Assembly: GCA_012960035.1 (NCBI GenBank)
Contig: DUBZ01000146.1
Coordinates: forward strand, 1 to 55,254
DNA length: 55,254 bases
Direction of reading: 5' to 3'
Origin: Myxococcales bacterium
Lineage (GTDB): Bacteria > Myxococcota_A > UBA9160 > UBA4427
Positions 42,650-52,826 of this stretch are shown here, one piece after another. A program made the position numbers and the translations under genes. The first letter of the stretch is position 1. Every line of letters begins with the position of its first letter. Below the pieces are notes generated by a model, which worked only from the letters and a program-made list of their open reading frames with translations, had not been told where the DNA came from and did not search any database.

Positions 42650-44289
42650 ACAAGGAAAGTCCCGCGTCCGCGATGACTTCCAAGAGACATCTCGCATACG
42701 GCGCCGCGTACGTTGTGTGCACCTTCTTTTCGTTTCCCCAACGGTTGCCCTTTGCCGGGAGTGCGATTGACGTTGGGTGGGCCATTGCTCCTTTCACGGT
42801 TGTTTTTTTGCTCGCGTCTCTCAACGCCCGTTCAATCACTGGCAGTTCAATGCGCCAGTCATTCGTCTGGGGCTTCCTCGTCAGCCTTGTTGCCCACTAC
42901 GCGCTCTTTCATTGGTTCTATGTCGTCACTGTGGACTACGGCCACGCGCCGGTCGCGGTCGGCTTACTGGCTCCATTGCTGCCGAGTGTGTTCGTTTCTG
43001 TTTTTACCGCGCTGTTTTGTGTGGGTTGGCAACACTTGCGGCGCACCGGGGGCGCAACGCCCGTCGCCGCAGCGTTCCTGTGGACGGCCATCGATTACAT
43101 CCGGGGGATGGCGCTCGGTGGCTTTCCGTGGGGCAGCCTTGGGTACGCCGGCCACGACACGTTCTTCCTGCTTCCGTGGGTTCGCTTCACTGGGGTTTAC
43201 GGACTGACATTTGTTTTCGTGCTCGCGGGGGCAGGGCTGGCCCAACTTTATGAGACGGTTCGCTTAGGAAGGCAGCCCAGCCGCTCTACGGTCATCGCCT
43301 TTGGCATCACCTTGTTGACTGTTTTTGGAGGCGTGCTTTTGGGACCGCTTGGCGCACCCGTTCCAAGCGACACCACAGTTCGCATCGCGGCGCTGCAAGG
43401 CAATATCGACCAGAATGAAAAATGGAGTCCCGCGCGCGTTGGCGCGAATCTCGGGACCTATCTGCAGCTATCCCAGCGCGCCATCGATGCTGGGGCCGAC
43501 GTCGTGGTGTGGCCCGAAAGTGCAGTGCCGGGGTTCATCGATCTCGACCCTGAGATTCGCGAGCCCATCCGCGCGCTCGTTCGCGGTGGCAATGCCACGT
43601 TCGTGCTGGGCGCGGTCGCTGCCACGCTCGACCTCGACACCGGCGAACCCGCAGCGTTTTACGACAGCGCGTACCTGATGGACTCAGAAGGCACGCTCAC
43701 CGATCGATACGACAAGACACACTTGGTTCCTTTTGGTGAATTCCTGCCGTTTCGGTGGTTGTTCGGCGGTATCATCGAAGCCGTCGCCCGGGGGGTCGCC
43801 ACGGTCGACGTGAGCCCGGGCGAGTTTCCGCGCGCCATGTCCATTGCGAGAATCGGCGCCGACGAAGACGTCAGGGTCGGCGTTCCGATTTGCTACGAGC
43901 TGCTTTTCCCCGACCTGGTGCGGCGCATGTCGGTCGACGGAGCCAGGGTGCTGTTTGCGATCACCAATGACGCTTGGTACGGACGCACCGGTGCCCCATA
44001 CCAGTTCCTCGCGATGACAGCGGTGCGCGCGGCCGAAAACGGGCTTCCTGTGGTTCGCGCCGCGAACTCGGGGATATCGGCGGTGATCGATTCTCGGGGA
44101 AAAGTGGTCCATCAGAGCGAAATCTACGTGCAAGACGTCGTCGTCGGTGATATCTCCCTGTCGCCTGCCGATGCCCCGCCGACCTTCTACGCGCGAAACG
44201 GTGATGTTTTCGCTTGGTTGTGTTGGGCGTTCGTTTTGGTGATTGCGTTTGTGCCGCGGTTTCGAGCCGAACCGACTCGCGCGGTTTGA
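42646..44289 (+). CDS. lnt: Apolipoprotein N-acyltransferase
   Basis: The 547-residue enzyme adds the third acyl chain to lipoproteins in the inner membrane. About six N-terminal spans (residues 20-235) precede a nitrilase domain with the triad Glu291 (VVWPESAVPGF), Lys357 (RYDKTHLVPFGEFLP) and Cys416 (GVPICYELLFPDL). The GTG at 42646 overlaps the ybeY stop; an ATG at 42673 is an alternative. It supports the many predicted lipoproteins and the Lol system further downstream. Confidence 0.92.
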   Translation: MNKESPASAMTSKRHLAYGAAYVVCTFFSFPQRLPFAGSAIDVGWAIAPFTVVFLLASLNARSITGSSMRQSFVWGFLVSLVAHYALFHWFYVVTVDYGHAPVAVGLLAPLLPSVFVSVFTALFCVGWQHLRRTGGATPVAAAFLWTAIDYIRGMALGGFPWGSLGYAGHDTFFLLPWVRFTGVYGLTFVFVLAGAGLAQLYETVRLGRQPSRSTVIAFGITLLTVFGGVLLGPLGAPVPSDTTVRIAALQGNIDQNEKWSPARVGANLGTYLQLSQRAIDAGADVVVWPESAVPGFIDLDPEIREPIRALVRGGNATFVLGAVAATLDLDTGEPAAFYDSAYLMDSEGTLTDRYDKTHLVPFGEFLPFRWLFGGIIEAVARGVATVDVSPGEFPRAMSIARIGADEDVRVGVPICYELLFPDLVRRMSVDGARVLFAITNDAWYGRTGAPYQFLAMTAVRAAENGLPVVRAANSGISAVIDSRGKVVHQSEIYVQDVVVGDISLSPADAPPTFYARNGDVFAWLCWAFVLVIAFVPRFRAEPTRAV

Positions 44290-44426
44290 ACAGATTCGCA
44301 ACGATCCGCGTGGCAAAGTTCAGTCCGATCAGCCCCGTCGATTCATTTTGGTTCAGCAATTTCACGTCAATGTTACTCACCAATCCCAGCCAAGAACAAT
44401 CGCAAAACACAGCACGAGGAACCGCC

Positions 44427-45600
44427 ATGAGTGAAGACAGCACGTCCAAAGGCACGAGCGACAACGCCACCGGCAAGGGGCTTGTGGATGCGGCCGAACT
44501 CGCCGAACGCCTGCGCCAACTACGAAGTCGCTTTGAAGAGTTCCGGGGGCGGCTTTGACCTAGGTGGCCTGCGCGCACGCTTCGAAGAACTCGAAAACGA
44601 TTCTGCGCGCCCCGACCTGTGGGACGACCGCGAAAACGCCGAGCGCGTCACGCGAGAAAAGAACCAACTCGAACGAGAGCTTGCCTTCTACGACCAGCTG
44701 AACGACGGCCTTGAAGAAGCCGAAGTGCTGCTTGAACTCGCCAACGAGGTCGATGACAACGAAGCGCGTCTGGAAGTCGTCGCCAAATTCGAAGTCGTCG
44801 AATCGGTGCTCGAAACCGCCGAGCTTCGACAGCTCCTCGGGGGCCAGCACGACATCGCAAACGCGATCTTGTCGGTGAACTCTGGCGCGGGAGGCACCGA
44901 CGCTTGCGATTGGGCCGAGATGCTCATGCGCATGTACCTGCGCTGGGCAGAGCGACGAGGCTACAAGGTTCAGATTCTCGACATCCAACACGCCGACGAA
45001 GCGGGGATCCGCAGCGTCACGCTGCAGATCTCGGGCGACTACGCGTACGGCTATCTCAATTCGGAGCAAGGGGTGCATCGCCTGGTGCGGATCTCGCCGT
45101 TCGATTCGCAGGCGCGGCGCCACACCGCATTCGCGAGCGTGACGGCGGTCCCTGAACTCGATGACGCCATCGATGTCGAGATCGATGACAAAGATCTGCG
45201 GGTTGATACGTACCGGTCGAGCGGGGCAGGGGGCCAGCACGTCAACAAAACCGACTCCGCGATTCGCATTACCCACGTTCCGACCGGCATCGTGGTGCAG
45301 TGCCAGAATGAACGTTCCCAGCACAAAAATCGCGCCACCGCGATGAAGGTTCTCCGTTCGCATCTGTTCGAGCGGGAGCGCCAGGAACAGAACCGGAAGA
45401 TTGCTGAGTTGACCGGTGAGAAGCGCGAGATCGGTTTTGGGAGTCAGATTCGCTCTTACACCCTGCACCCTCAGCAGCGGGTGAAGGATCACCGCAGCGA
45501 TCACGAAGTGGGTAACGTGAATGGCGTTCTCGACGGCGATCTCGACGGCCTGATTTATGCCACCCTGCTGCATCAATCCGCAAACACGCCAAATGGTTGA
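44427..45600 (+). CDS. prfB: Peptide chain release factor 2 (programmed +1 frameshift)
   Basis: RF2 ends translation at UGA and UAA. The first frame runs from ATG 44427 to an in-frame TGA at 44556-44558. Translation continues one base forward from 44557, giving about 390 residues in all. The second part has ISPFDS (the SPF stop-recognition motif) and SGAGGQHVNKT (GGQ at the peptidyl-transferase centre). Neither frame alone is a full RF2, and the join falls exactly at the classic site. A 25-residue N-terminal tail makes it slightly longer than E. coli RF2. lysS does not follow. Confidence 0.95.
44545..44559 (+). promoter_or_regulatory. prfB +1 frameshift signal
   Basis: GGGGG (44545-44549, internal anti-anti-Shine-Dalgarno) lies three bases upstream of the slippery CTT-TGA-C (44553-44559). 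This is the same layout as in E. coli prfB. Low RF2 slows termination at the UGA, and tRNA-Leu slips forward on CUU into the GAC frame, so the protein controls its own synthesis. Confidence 0.92.
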
Positions 45601-45935
45601 GCGGCGGAACTGACCTCGGGTTCGTGCCCTCCAAGTGCCTGGTATACCGCTCGAAGTACCGCCCGTGACCGAAGCGGTTCCCAATGGGCCGCGAACGTTG
45701 TAGAACTTGGTCGGCCGCGGGTTGGAAGCTCTGTGATCGAGCGATCAACCCAGACGAAATACCGCTCGATCCGAAAGCGCGGGATTCCAAATCCGTATGA
45801 CGAATGCATGAACGATGCTTGAAGAATGCAGCTAGAGCAGACCACGAACACATCGCGACTCGAATCACGTCACCAGCAAGTCTGAAGTTAAACTGAAGCC
45901 ATTCCCCTACGGCCTACCTCGGAAGCCTCGACAGC
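45601..45935. other. Intergenic region between prfB and the Lol genes
   Basis: No gene is recognisable on either strand; the minus-strand frames are shadow-like. The gap probably contains the prfB terminator and the promoter for the Lol/BamA run, but I cannot define either. Confidence 0.4.
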
Positions 45936-47924
45936 ATGGAAATCACTTCTGGGATCGGCGCTGCGCTTGTGGCGTTCGGCGCGTCGCTCGCGCTGGCCTT
46001 TATCGTCATGTTGATCATCGGGATCGCAATGGTGGCGCTCCTGTATCTGGGCTCCGCCGTGGTTGTGCTCGAACGCTTCGCCCGGGTGTCGACGAAAGGC
46101 GGTTGGGTCGTGTTCTTCGGCCTTGTGATGAGCATGCTGGTTGGCTTGATCCTGCTCGGAAATATGCAGCCCGAAGCGAGTGGCCAAGCCTGGGATGAAT
46201 GGCTGCCGATTTATCTTGGGTTCGCCGGGCGCTTGGCGCTTGGCAGCGTGATCTCGGTCTTGATCCTCCGCTTCGTTCTTGGCCGCGTTGAAGGCAAGCG
46301 TCTTGGACTCTGGGTGCTCGGGCTTTCGAGTTTCGGCATTTCGTGTTCGGTGTCCGTCGTTGTCCCGATGGTGTGGTTGATGGCGCCGGTGGGGGTGTCG
46401 ATCGTGGGCACCCTGTGGTTGCGTCACCGCCGTGTCGGGCGCGGACAAAGCGAGCCCGGCGAACTCGAGGCGGTTCTTCTGTGGTTCGCGGCACCTTGGG
46501 CTCTCGGCTTTGTGAACCTTCTGGTTCCGCTCGAGAGACAAGACGCGGTGGCGTCGTCGGGCGGTGCCATCATCGCGGTCTTCGGCGTCCTTGTCGTGCT
46601 CGGCTTGGTGCCTGTAGCGGCCGCGGGACTCTTGGAAATGCGACGCTCGGTCGAATGGTTCATCGCGCTGCGGTACTTGGTTGCGAAGCGCCGCCAAGTA
46701 TTCATTTCGGCCATTAGCGCAATTTGTGTCGGCGGCATTGCAGCAGGGGTGAGCCTCATCATCGTGGTGCTGTCGGTGATGAACGGGTTCGAGGCGACTT
46801 GGCGCGACGAGATCCTCGGCAACCGCGCACACTTCACCGTTCACAGTGGAACCGGCTCGTTCGAAAAATACGAAGACGTCCTCGAAGTGGTTCGCACGGT
46901 GCCGGGTGTGACGGGCGCATCGCCATTCCTCGATGCCCAGGGCATGGTGCGGGGGCGTGGCTCTGAAATTTACAGCGTGCGGCTACGCGGCATTGATCCC
47001 AGGTCCGTCGCCGACGTGACCGATCTACGGGAGGACATGATCGATGGCTCGGTCGACGGTCTTACGCTTTCCGATACGGAAGCCGAAGCCGAAGATCAAA
47101 ATCCGGTGCCGGGCATCATCATCGGCAATCAACTGGCCGTTGCGAACGGAACGACGGTCGGCGACGAGCTGATTTTGATTTCACCGGTCGGAGGCCCGCA
47201 GACGCCGTTGGGGCCCGCGCCCAGACTCAAGCGATTTCGCGTTGTCGGAGTCTTTCAGTCGAGCTTCTTTCAATACGACGAAGTCTTCACTTACACCAAC
47301 ATTTCCGCAGCGCAGGACTTCCGGCGCGCGGGCGACGTGGTGGACGGCATCGAAGCTCGGACAACCGACTTTTATCGGTCCCGGCGCGTCGGCTCCTTGG
47401 TGCGCGACGCCCTCGGTTACCCGTACTACACCCGTGACTGGAAAGAATTCTTTCCGACATTTTTCCAGGCGCTCAAGAGCGAGCGCGTGATGATGTTCAT
47501 GTTGCTCACGATGATCCTCGTGGTCGCTGCGTTCTTGATCGTCGCGACGTTGATCATGATGATCATGGAGAAGGCGAGCGACATTGCGATCCTAAAAGCC
47601 ATGGGCGCGGAAGACGCGGCGATCGAACGGATCTTTGCCATCGAAGGGACGTTGATCGGGCTCATGGGAACGTCGATCGGTGTTGTGGGCGGGGTCGCGG
47701 TCACCAACCAATTACAGTGGTTCCAGCAGACCATCGAAGACCTCACCGGCATCGACACCCTGCCGGCAAGCATCTACCAGTTTTCGAGTTTGCCATCGAC
47801 TGTCGACCCCGTGCAGGTAGGCCTCATGGCGACGATCGCAATGGTGTTGTCTCTTGGCGCAACCTTGCTGCCAAGTCGCCAAGGCGCGCGGCTCGATCCC
47901 GCGGAGGCACTCCGATATGAGTGA
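45936..47924 (+). CDS. lolC: Lipoprotein-releasing LolC/E permease with extra N-terminal membrane domain
   Basis: Residues 240-662 form a standard LolC/E subunit: an N-terminal span after EWFIALRYLVAKRRQVFISA, a large periplasmic domain (about 285-520) and three C-terminal spans with MMIMEKASDIAILKAMGAE and a terminal RLDPAEALRYE. Residues 1-239 are an added domain with about six hydrophobic spans (near 10-43, 57-76, 92-113, 124-160, 178-197 and 208-234), not part of the usual family. The ATP-binding partner LolD overlaps its stop. It would release lipoproteins from the inner membrane for outer-membrane targeting. The role of the added domain is unknown. Confidence 0.88.
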   Translation: MEITSGIGAALVAFGASLALAFIVMLIIGIAMVALLYLGSAVVVLERFARVSTKGGWVVFFGLVMSMLVGLILLGNMQPEASGQAWDEWLPIYLGFAGRLALGSVISVLILRFVLGRVEGKRLGLWVLGLSSFGISCSVSVVVPMVWLMAPVGVSIVGTLWLRHRRVGRGQSEPGELEAVLLWFAAPWALGFVNLLVPLERQDAVASSGGAIIAVFGVLVVLGLVPVAAAGLLEMRRSVEWFIALRYLVAKRRQVFISAISAICVGGIAAGVSLIIVVLSVMNGFEATWRDEILGNRAHFTVHSGTGSFEKYEDVLEVVRTVPGVTGASPFLDAQGMVRGRGSEIYSVRLRGIDPRSVADVTDLREDMIDGSVDGLTLSDTEAEAEDQNPVPGIIIGNQLAVANGTTVGDELILISPVGGPQTPLGPAPRLKRFRVVGVFQSSFFQYDEVFTYTNISAAQDFRRAGDVVDGIEARTTDFYRSRRVGSLVRDALGYPYYTRDWKEFFPTFFQALKSERVMMFMLLTMILVVAAFLIVATLIMMIMEKASDIAILKAMGAEDAAIERIFAIEGTLIGLMGTSIGVVGGVAVTNQLQWFQQTIEDLTGIDTLPASIYQFSSLPSTVDPVQVGLMATIAMVLSLGATLLPSRQGARLDPAEALRYE

Positions 47925-48678
47925 TGCGCCGCTCGAAACCGGAACGCCGGCGGACAACGAAAAGGCGATCGCAACCGCACAGGCAGAACCGTTGGTCCGC
48001 ATCGACGCTTTGACTAAGCAATATCAAACCGGCGACGGCGTGCTCAGCGTACTGAACAAACTCGACTTCGAACTCCAGCGCGGCGAGCGAGTCGCGATCG
48101 TCGGACAGTCGGGCGTCGGGAAGTCGACTTTCTTACATATTTTGGGGACGCTTGATCACCCCACGAGCGGCCGCGTGATGTTTCGTGGGACCGACGTCTT
48201 CGCGGAAAACAACTCTGGCCTCGCACGTCTTCGCAACGAGTTTCTCGGCTTCGTCTTTCAGTTCCATCACTTGCTCCCGGAGTTCAGTGCGGTCGAAAAC
48301 GTGATGATCCCAGGCTTGATCGCACGTCGCAGCCGCGACGAAATGCGAGAGCGTGCGGAAGAAATCCTCGGCGAGGTGGGTCTTTCACATCGCCTCGACC
48401 AGCGTGCAGGGAAGCTTTCGGGCGGTGAGCGTCAGCGCGTTGCGGTCGCTCGGGCCTTGGTGCTCGATCCGCCTTTGGTGCTCGCCGACGAACCGACGGG
48501 GAATCTCGACCCGACGATCGGCGAACAAATCTCGGAACTGCTGTTCGAAATCAATCGCACCCGGGGCACGACCCTCGTGGTCGTCACCCACAACGAGCGC
48601 ATGGCGGAGAAACTCGGAAAGATCGTGGTGCTCGAAAACGGGAAATTCGTCGAGGACGACGGCAGGTGGGCCGATTGA
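47917..48678 (+). CDS. lolD: Lipoprotein-releasing ATPase LolD
   Basis: The 253-residue ATPase has Walker A GQSGVGKSTF, the LolD-type segment FVFQFHHLLPEFSAVENVM, signature KLSGGERQRVAVARAL, Walker B LVLADEPTGNLDP and switch His in VVVTHNERM. A short acidic N-terminal tail precedes the domain. The ATG at 47917 overlaps the lolC stop by 8 bases. Confidence 0.94.
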   Translation: MSDAPLETGTPADNEKAIATAQAEPLVRIDALTKQYQTGDGVLSVLNKLDFELQRGERVAIVGQSGVGKSTFLHILGTLDHPTSGRVMFRGTDVFAENNSGLARLRNEFLGFVFQFHHLLPEFSAVENVMIPGLIARRSRDEMRERAEEILGEVGLSHRLDQRAGKLSGGERQRVAVARALVLDPPLVLADEPTGNLDPTIGEQISELLFEINRTRGTTLVVVTHNERMAEKLGKIVVLENGKFVEDDGRWAD

Positions 48679-48827
48679 CGATAATCACCGCGGCATTTTC
48701 GGTGAACCCAGGAGGAGTTCGGGACGTTTCAAGACAGACAGCCGCGCAAGACCGGCTAGACTCTGCCACCCCCGAAATACAGATTCCGCACCGAACCGAT
48801 GTACGGCACGCAGGTTGGAGAACACAG

Positions 48828-51800
48828 GTGACCGCCCCACGATGGAATGCGGGATGGTTTTTCTTGCTCTGCGTTGCGTGCCTAGGCGCGGTGCCCGGGG
48901 TTGCGAGCGCACAAGAAGGCGAGACGACTTCCGCTTCGGAACGGGTCGAAATCTACGACGGCGCCGAAGATGCAGATCGAATTCCGATCGCGGTTCTTCC
49001 CTTCAGAACCCACAGCGCCCGCCCGCTCGGGTACCTGACCCAATCTCTTTCGGATCTGCTTGCGACGCGCCTTCAAACGACAGGCAAAGTGGCGGTCACG
49101 CCGCAGGCCCTCGTGATCGACGCGCTCGGGGGCAGCGACCGCACCGAACTCTCTGAGGAAGAACTTCGCGCTCTGGCGAAGCGCCTCGGGGTGCGGGCGA
49201 TTATTTCGGGAAGCGTCACCGAGTTGGCGGGGCGCTTCAGCCTCGACGTGAGACTAACTCCGGCGGGCGGATCGCGCGGTGAATCGATCGCGATCATCGC
49301 CAAGAGCGAAGACGACTTGGTGGGCCGCATCGGCGAATTGGCAGATCGAAGTGTGGCGGCACTGTCGGGCGTCGATTCGGACAAGATCGTGCAGGTCAGC
49401 TTCCAAGCGGCGGGCGAAATTGAAGGCGAACTTCGCCAGGTGCTCGAATACAAAGCCGGATCCGTTTACGAACCCGCCGAAGTACGAAGCGATCGGGCTC
49501 GCATCGAAGAACATCCCGGCGTCGCGCGGGTCAAGCTGGACGTCGAAAGACGACCGGACGGGGTGGAGTTGATCTATCGCGTCATCCGTAGCGAACGGCT
49601 ATTTGGGTCGGCGGCCCGCGATCGTCAGGGTGCAAGCATCGGCGAGGTGGTCATTCGCGGGAACCGGCGCATCGATTCCGACGCCATCATCAGCCGCATC
49701 AATTCTGAAGTGGGTGGCCCCCTCGATGAATCGCTGGTGGCGGCCGACATTCGCTCGGTGTTTCAGCTCGGTTTCTTTGGTGACGTGCGCGCGTACGTGA
49801 GCAGCGGCGAGAAGGGCAAGCAGCTGATTTTCGAGGTCACTGAGAACCCCGTTGTGCGCCAGATCTCGATTTCGGGCAACGACAACATCGAAAGCGACAA
49901 GATCAAAGAAATCCTCACCCTGACCACGGGCTCAACCCTTGACCGCTCGCTCTTGAAGGTGAACAGCGAGCGCATCAACGCGCTTTATCGTCAGGAGGGA
50001 TATTACCTCGCGAAGTCGGGGTTCACGATCGAGCCGATCGTCGAAGGTTCGGTGGTGGTTCACTTCGAGGTCGAAGAAAACGAAAAGCTGCGACTCAAGA
50101 CCGTCGAGTTCGTGGGCAACACCGAGTTCGACAACGGTGAGCTGCAACAAGACTTCGCCACGAAATTGTGGCGGCCGTGGTCGTACGCCACGGCGTGGTT
50201 CGACCAGTCCGGGACCTATTCCGAAGGCGTCTTTATGCGGGACCTTCGCGGCATCGAAAAGAAGTACAGCGACATCGGGTATCTGCAAGTAGAGATCGCC
50301 GAACCCGTCATCGACGCGTCGGAAGAGGGACTCGCGATTCAGGTCGCGATCCGAGAAGGGCCACAGTTCAGCGTGGGCGAAATTGAGATCACGGGCGACG
50401 AATCGATGGACTTCGACGCGCTCCTTGCCAAGCTCGAACTCGAGTCCGGTGAGATCTTCAATCGTTCTCATCTCACCGAAGATGTAGAGATCCTCGAACG
50501 CCACTACACGGATCGAGGCTTCTATTTTGCTGCGGTTCAACCCGGCACCCGGCTCAACCCGGAAGCCCGCACCATCGACGTCGAGTTCCAGGTCAAGAAG
50601 GGCCCGCTCTACTTCATTCGCCACATCAACGTTTCGGGCAATACGACCACGATTGATCCGGTGATTCGGCGCGAACTGAAACTCGTCGAGGGACAGCTCT
50701 ACAGTGCGCGAGACCTTCAGATCAGTAACTCCAAGGTGTCGCGTCTCGGTTACTTCGAAGACGTCTCGTTCGAGCCTGAGCCGACGGGCGACCCCGCGCA
50801 GCTCGACTTGAACGTGCGTGTCGCCGAACGACCCACCGGCTCATTTAGCTTCGGTGCCGGCTTTTCGTCCCAGGACGGGCTGGTATTTACTTCATCACTG
50901 AGTCAGGCGAACTTGTTTGGTCGCGGCTACGGGGTCAACTTGCAAGTGGACCTCGGTGGACAGACGAGTCGCTACAATATTTCGATTCGCGACCCTCATT
51001 TCTTGGGCAGCGAGTTCAGCGCCGGCGCCTCGCTATTTCTCTCCGACGTCAACTTCGACAACTTCAAGCAACGCCAACGCGGTTTTGACATTAGCCTCGG
51101 GCACGCCTTGCGGGAAGACAACACGGCTTCGGGCTTTTTGCGATACAGCTACAGCCAACGCAAGATCGAACAGGACACCAACGTCAACGCATCTGCGCCC
51201 GTCTTCCGTCAGGTTCTTCAGGGCAATGAAAGCAGCAGTCTCGTGGGCTTGACCGCGCGCAGCGATACGCGCAACGACCGCTTCTCGCCCAACGCGGGTA
51301 CGGTGTACGGCGGAACGTTGGAAGTGGCGGGGTTGGGTGGCTTCGCCAAGTTCGTTCGTATTGAGGGTCGCTACACCTGGTATCTCGGCGCGCCGAGCTG
51401 GCTATTCGATCGGTCGTCGTTCGTGATCAGCTCGCGCATCGGTTACACGTACAGCTTCAATACATTGAGCGACTTCGACTTTCAGGGTCTCGACGCCGAA
51501 ACCGAATGCGACAACGGTGCCTGCGACAACGCGGCGCCCATCGACGAAATCGACACGAGCCTCACACTGCCCCTCACCGAGCGATACTTCCTCGGTGGCA
51601 TCGGCGCATTTCAGCTACGCGGCTACAAGGCCCGAACCGTGGGGCCCCGGCGCGCGATCTTGTACCGCGCGAACCCGTTCGCCCCGAGTGGCGGCAGCAT
51701 CTTCGTCCCCGTCGGCCGCCGGTTCGACTCGGATACGAAGTCAGCGACGTGCCAGGACGAACCGGTCAGCTTCGGCAACAACCAGGGTAATCAGAACGGC

Positions 51801-52142
51801 AAGTGCAACGATCTCGAGGACAAGAAGATCAAGGACTTCGACGATCTCGACGAAACCGACGTGGTCGGCGGCAACAAATTCGTGCTGGTGAACCTCGAAT
51901 ATCGCTTCCCGTTGTCGGAGGAGGTGGGGCTGCAGGCCGTCTTCTTCGTGGACGGCGGCAATGCCTACGGCGAGGGCGAAACCCTGTTCGATGTGACGGA
52001 CTGGCGCTACGCTTATGGCGGCGGCGTGTTGTGGTTCTCTCCATTTGGACCGCTTCAGCTCGTCCTAGGCTTTCCGATTAACCCGCTTTCCATCGAAAAA
52101 AGCCCCGTATTTGAATTTTCAGTGGGCGGATTCGCCCGATAA
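48828..52142 (+). CDS. bamA: Outer-membrane assembly factor BamA with TolB/FlgO-like N-terminal domain
   Basis: This 1104-residue BamA is much longer than the usual 750-850. A signal peptide (1-28, ending GVASA) is followed by an extra domain at about 50-180 (RIPIAVLPFRTHSARPLGYL, then LGVRAIISGSVTELAGRFSL) that looks like the TolB N-terminal/FlgO fold. POTRA domains run from about 185 to 690 (ASIGEVVIRGNRRIDSDAII, RQISISGNDNIESDKI, IRHINVSGNTTTIDPV). The Omp85 barrel fills the rest, with SFGAGFSSQDGL, a Cys-containing long loop (ECDNGACDNAAP) and FFVDGGNAYG. The GTG at 48828 follows GGAG and immediately precedes the signal peptide. Confidence 0.93.
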   Translation: MTAPRWNAGWFFLLCVACLGAVPGVASAQEGETTSASERVEIYDGAEDADRIPIAVLPFRTHSARPLGYLTQSLSDLLATRLQTTGKVAVTPQALVIDALGGSDRTELSEEELRALAKRLGVRAIISGSVTELAGRFSLDVRLTPAGGSRGESIAIIAKSEDDLVGRIGELADRSVAALSGVDSDKIVQVSFQAAGEIEGELRQVLEYKAGSVYEPAEVRSDRARIEEHPGVARVKLDVERRPDGVELIYRVIRSERLFGSAARDRQGASIGEVVIRGNRRIDSDAIISRINSEVGGPLDESLVAADIRSVFQLGFFGDVRAYVSSGEKGKQLIFEVTENPVVRQISISGNDNIESDKIKEILTLTTGSTLDRSLLKVNSERINALYRQEGYYLAKSGFTIEPIVEGSVVVHFEVEENEKLRLKTVEFVGNTEFDNGELQQDFATKLWRPWSYATAWFDQSGTYSEGVFMRDLRGIEKKYSDIGYLQVEIAEPVIDASEEGLAIQVAIREGPQFSVGEIEITGDESMDFDALLAKLELESGEIFNRSHLTEDVEILERHYTDRGFYFAAVQPGTRLNPEARTIDVEFQVKKGPLYFIRHINVSGNTTTIDPVIRRELKLVEGQLYSARDLQISNSKVSRLGYFEDVSFEPEPTGDPAQLDLNVRVAERPTGSFSFGAGFSSQDGLVFTSSLSQANLFGRGYGVNLQVDLGGQTSRYNISIRDPHFLGSEFSAGASLFLSDVNFDNFKQRQRGFDISLGHALREDNTASGFLRYSYSQRKIEQDTNVNASAPVFRQVLQGNESSSLVGLTARSDTRNDRFSPNAGTVYGGTLEVAGLGGFAKFVRIEGRYTWYLGAPSWLFDRSSFVISSRIGYTYSFNTLSDFDFQGLDAETECDNGACDNAAPIDEIDTSLTLPLTERYFLGGIGAFQLRGYKARTVGPRRAILYRANPFAPSGGSIFVPVGRRFDSDTKSATCQDEPVSFGNNQGNQNGKCNDLEDKKIKDFDDLDETDVVGGNKFVLVNLEYRFPLSEEVGLQAVFFVDGGNAYGEGETLFDVTDWRYAYGGGVLWFSPFGPLQLVLGFPINPLSIEKSPVFEFSVGGFAR

Positions 52143-52264
52143 GGGACGGCCCCAGACAAGCTTTGGCGCCCGACCGGAAATAAGGCGCCTGGGTTGATGG
52201 TTCGATTAAAATTGACGATTTCTGCGAGCGACGCTTCGCAATCTGAATAAGGAGATATTTTACA

Positions 52265-52819
52265 ATGGAGAAAATGATGACGACGCGGACGAAGAACGAC
52301 ACCTCTCGCAAATTCTTGGTCGCAATCGCCGCAGCGCTACTGCTCGTGTGGGGGCTCGGCGCCTCAAAGGAAACAACGAAGATCGGCATCGTCGATCTCG
52401 ACCTGGCGGTTTCCTCCACGACCGAGGGCAAGGCGGCGCGCGAAGAGCTCGAGCGCAAGAAGCGCGAAGCGGAGCAGTCCCTGCAGCCGCTGATTGAGCG
52501 CTATCAGGTACTCGGCAAAGAATTCGACGCAAAGCAGTTCGTGCTGTCGGACGAGGCTCGCTTTCAGAAGCAGCTTGACTTGCAGGAACTCCGAAACGAA
52601 ATCGAGAACAAGCAGAAGACCCTGCAGAGTTCACTCGAAGTCGCGCGCGAACGCCTCGTGAGCCCCCTGCGAAACAAGCTTGCGAACATCGTCGAGAGTG
52701 TGGGGCGAGACGATGGCTATGCGTTCATCATGATGCGGGGCACGCCCGGCTTGATGTACACCCGCGAAGCTCTCGATATTACCGATCTCGTGATCGCGAA
52801 GTTCAACGAAAAGGGCTGA
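52265..52819 (+). CDS. skp: Periplasmic chaperone Skp/OmpH
   Basis: The 184-residue protein has a hydrophobic N-terminal segment (residues 16-34), then TKIGIVDLDLAVSSTTEGKA and long charged coiled-coil helices (about 65-135). It ends with a DDGYAFIMMRGTPGLMYT-type strand and is a typical OmpH-family chaperone for unfolded outer-membrane proteins. AAGGAG precedes the ATG 52265 by 11 bases; ATGs at 52274 or 52277 are alternatives. It lies directly after bamA. Confidence 0.88.
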   Translation: MEKMMTTRTKNDTSRKFLVAIAAALLLVWGLGASKETTKIGIVDLDLAVSSTTEGKAAREELERKKREAEQSLQPLIERYQVLGKEFDAKQFVLSDEARFQKQLDLQELRNEIENKQKTLQSSLEVARERLVSPLRNKLANIVESVGRDDGYAFIMMRGTPGLMYTREALDITDLVIAKFNEKG

Positions 52820-52826
52820 GCCCTCG

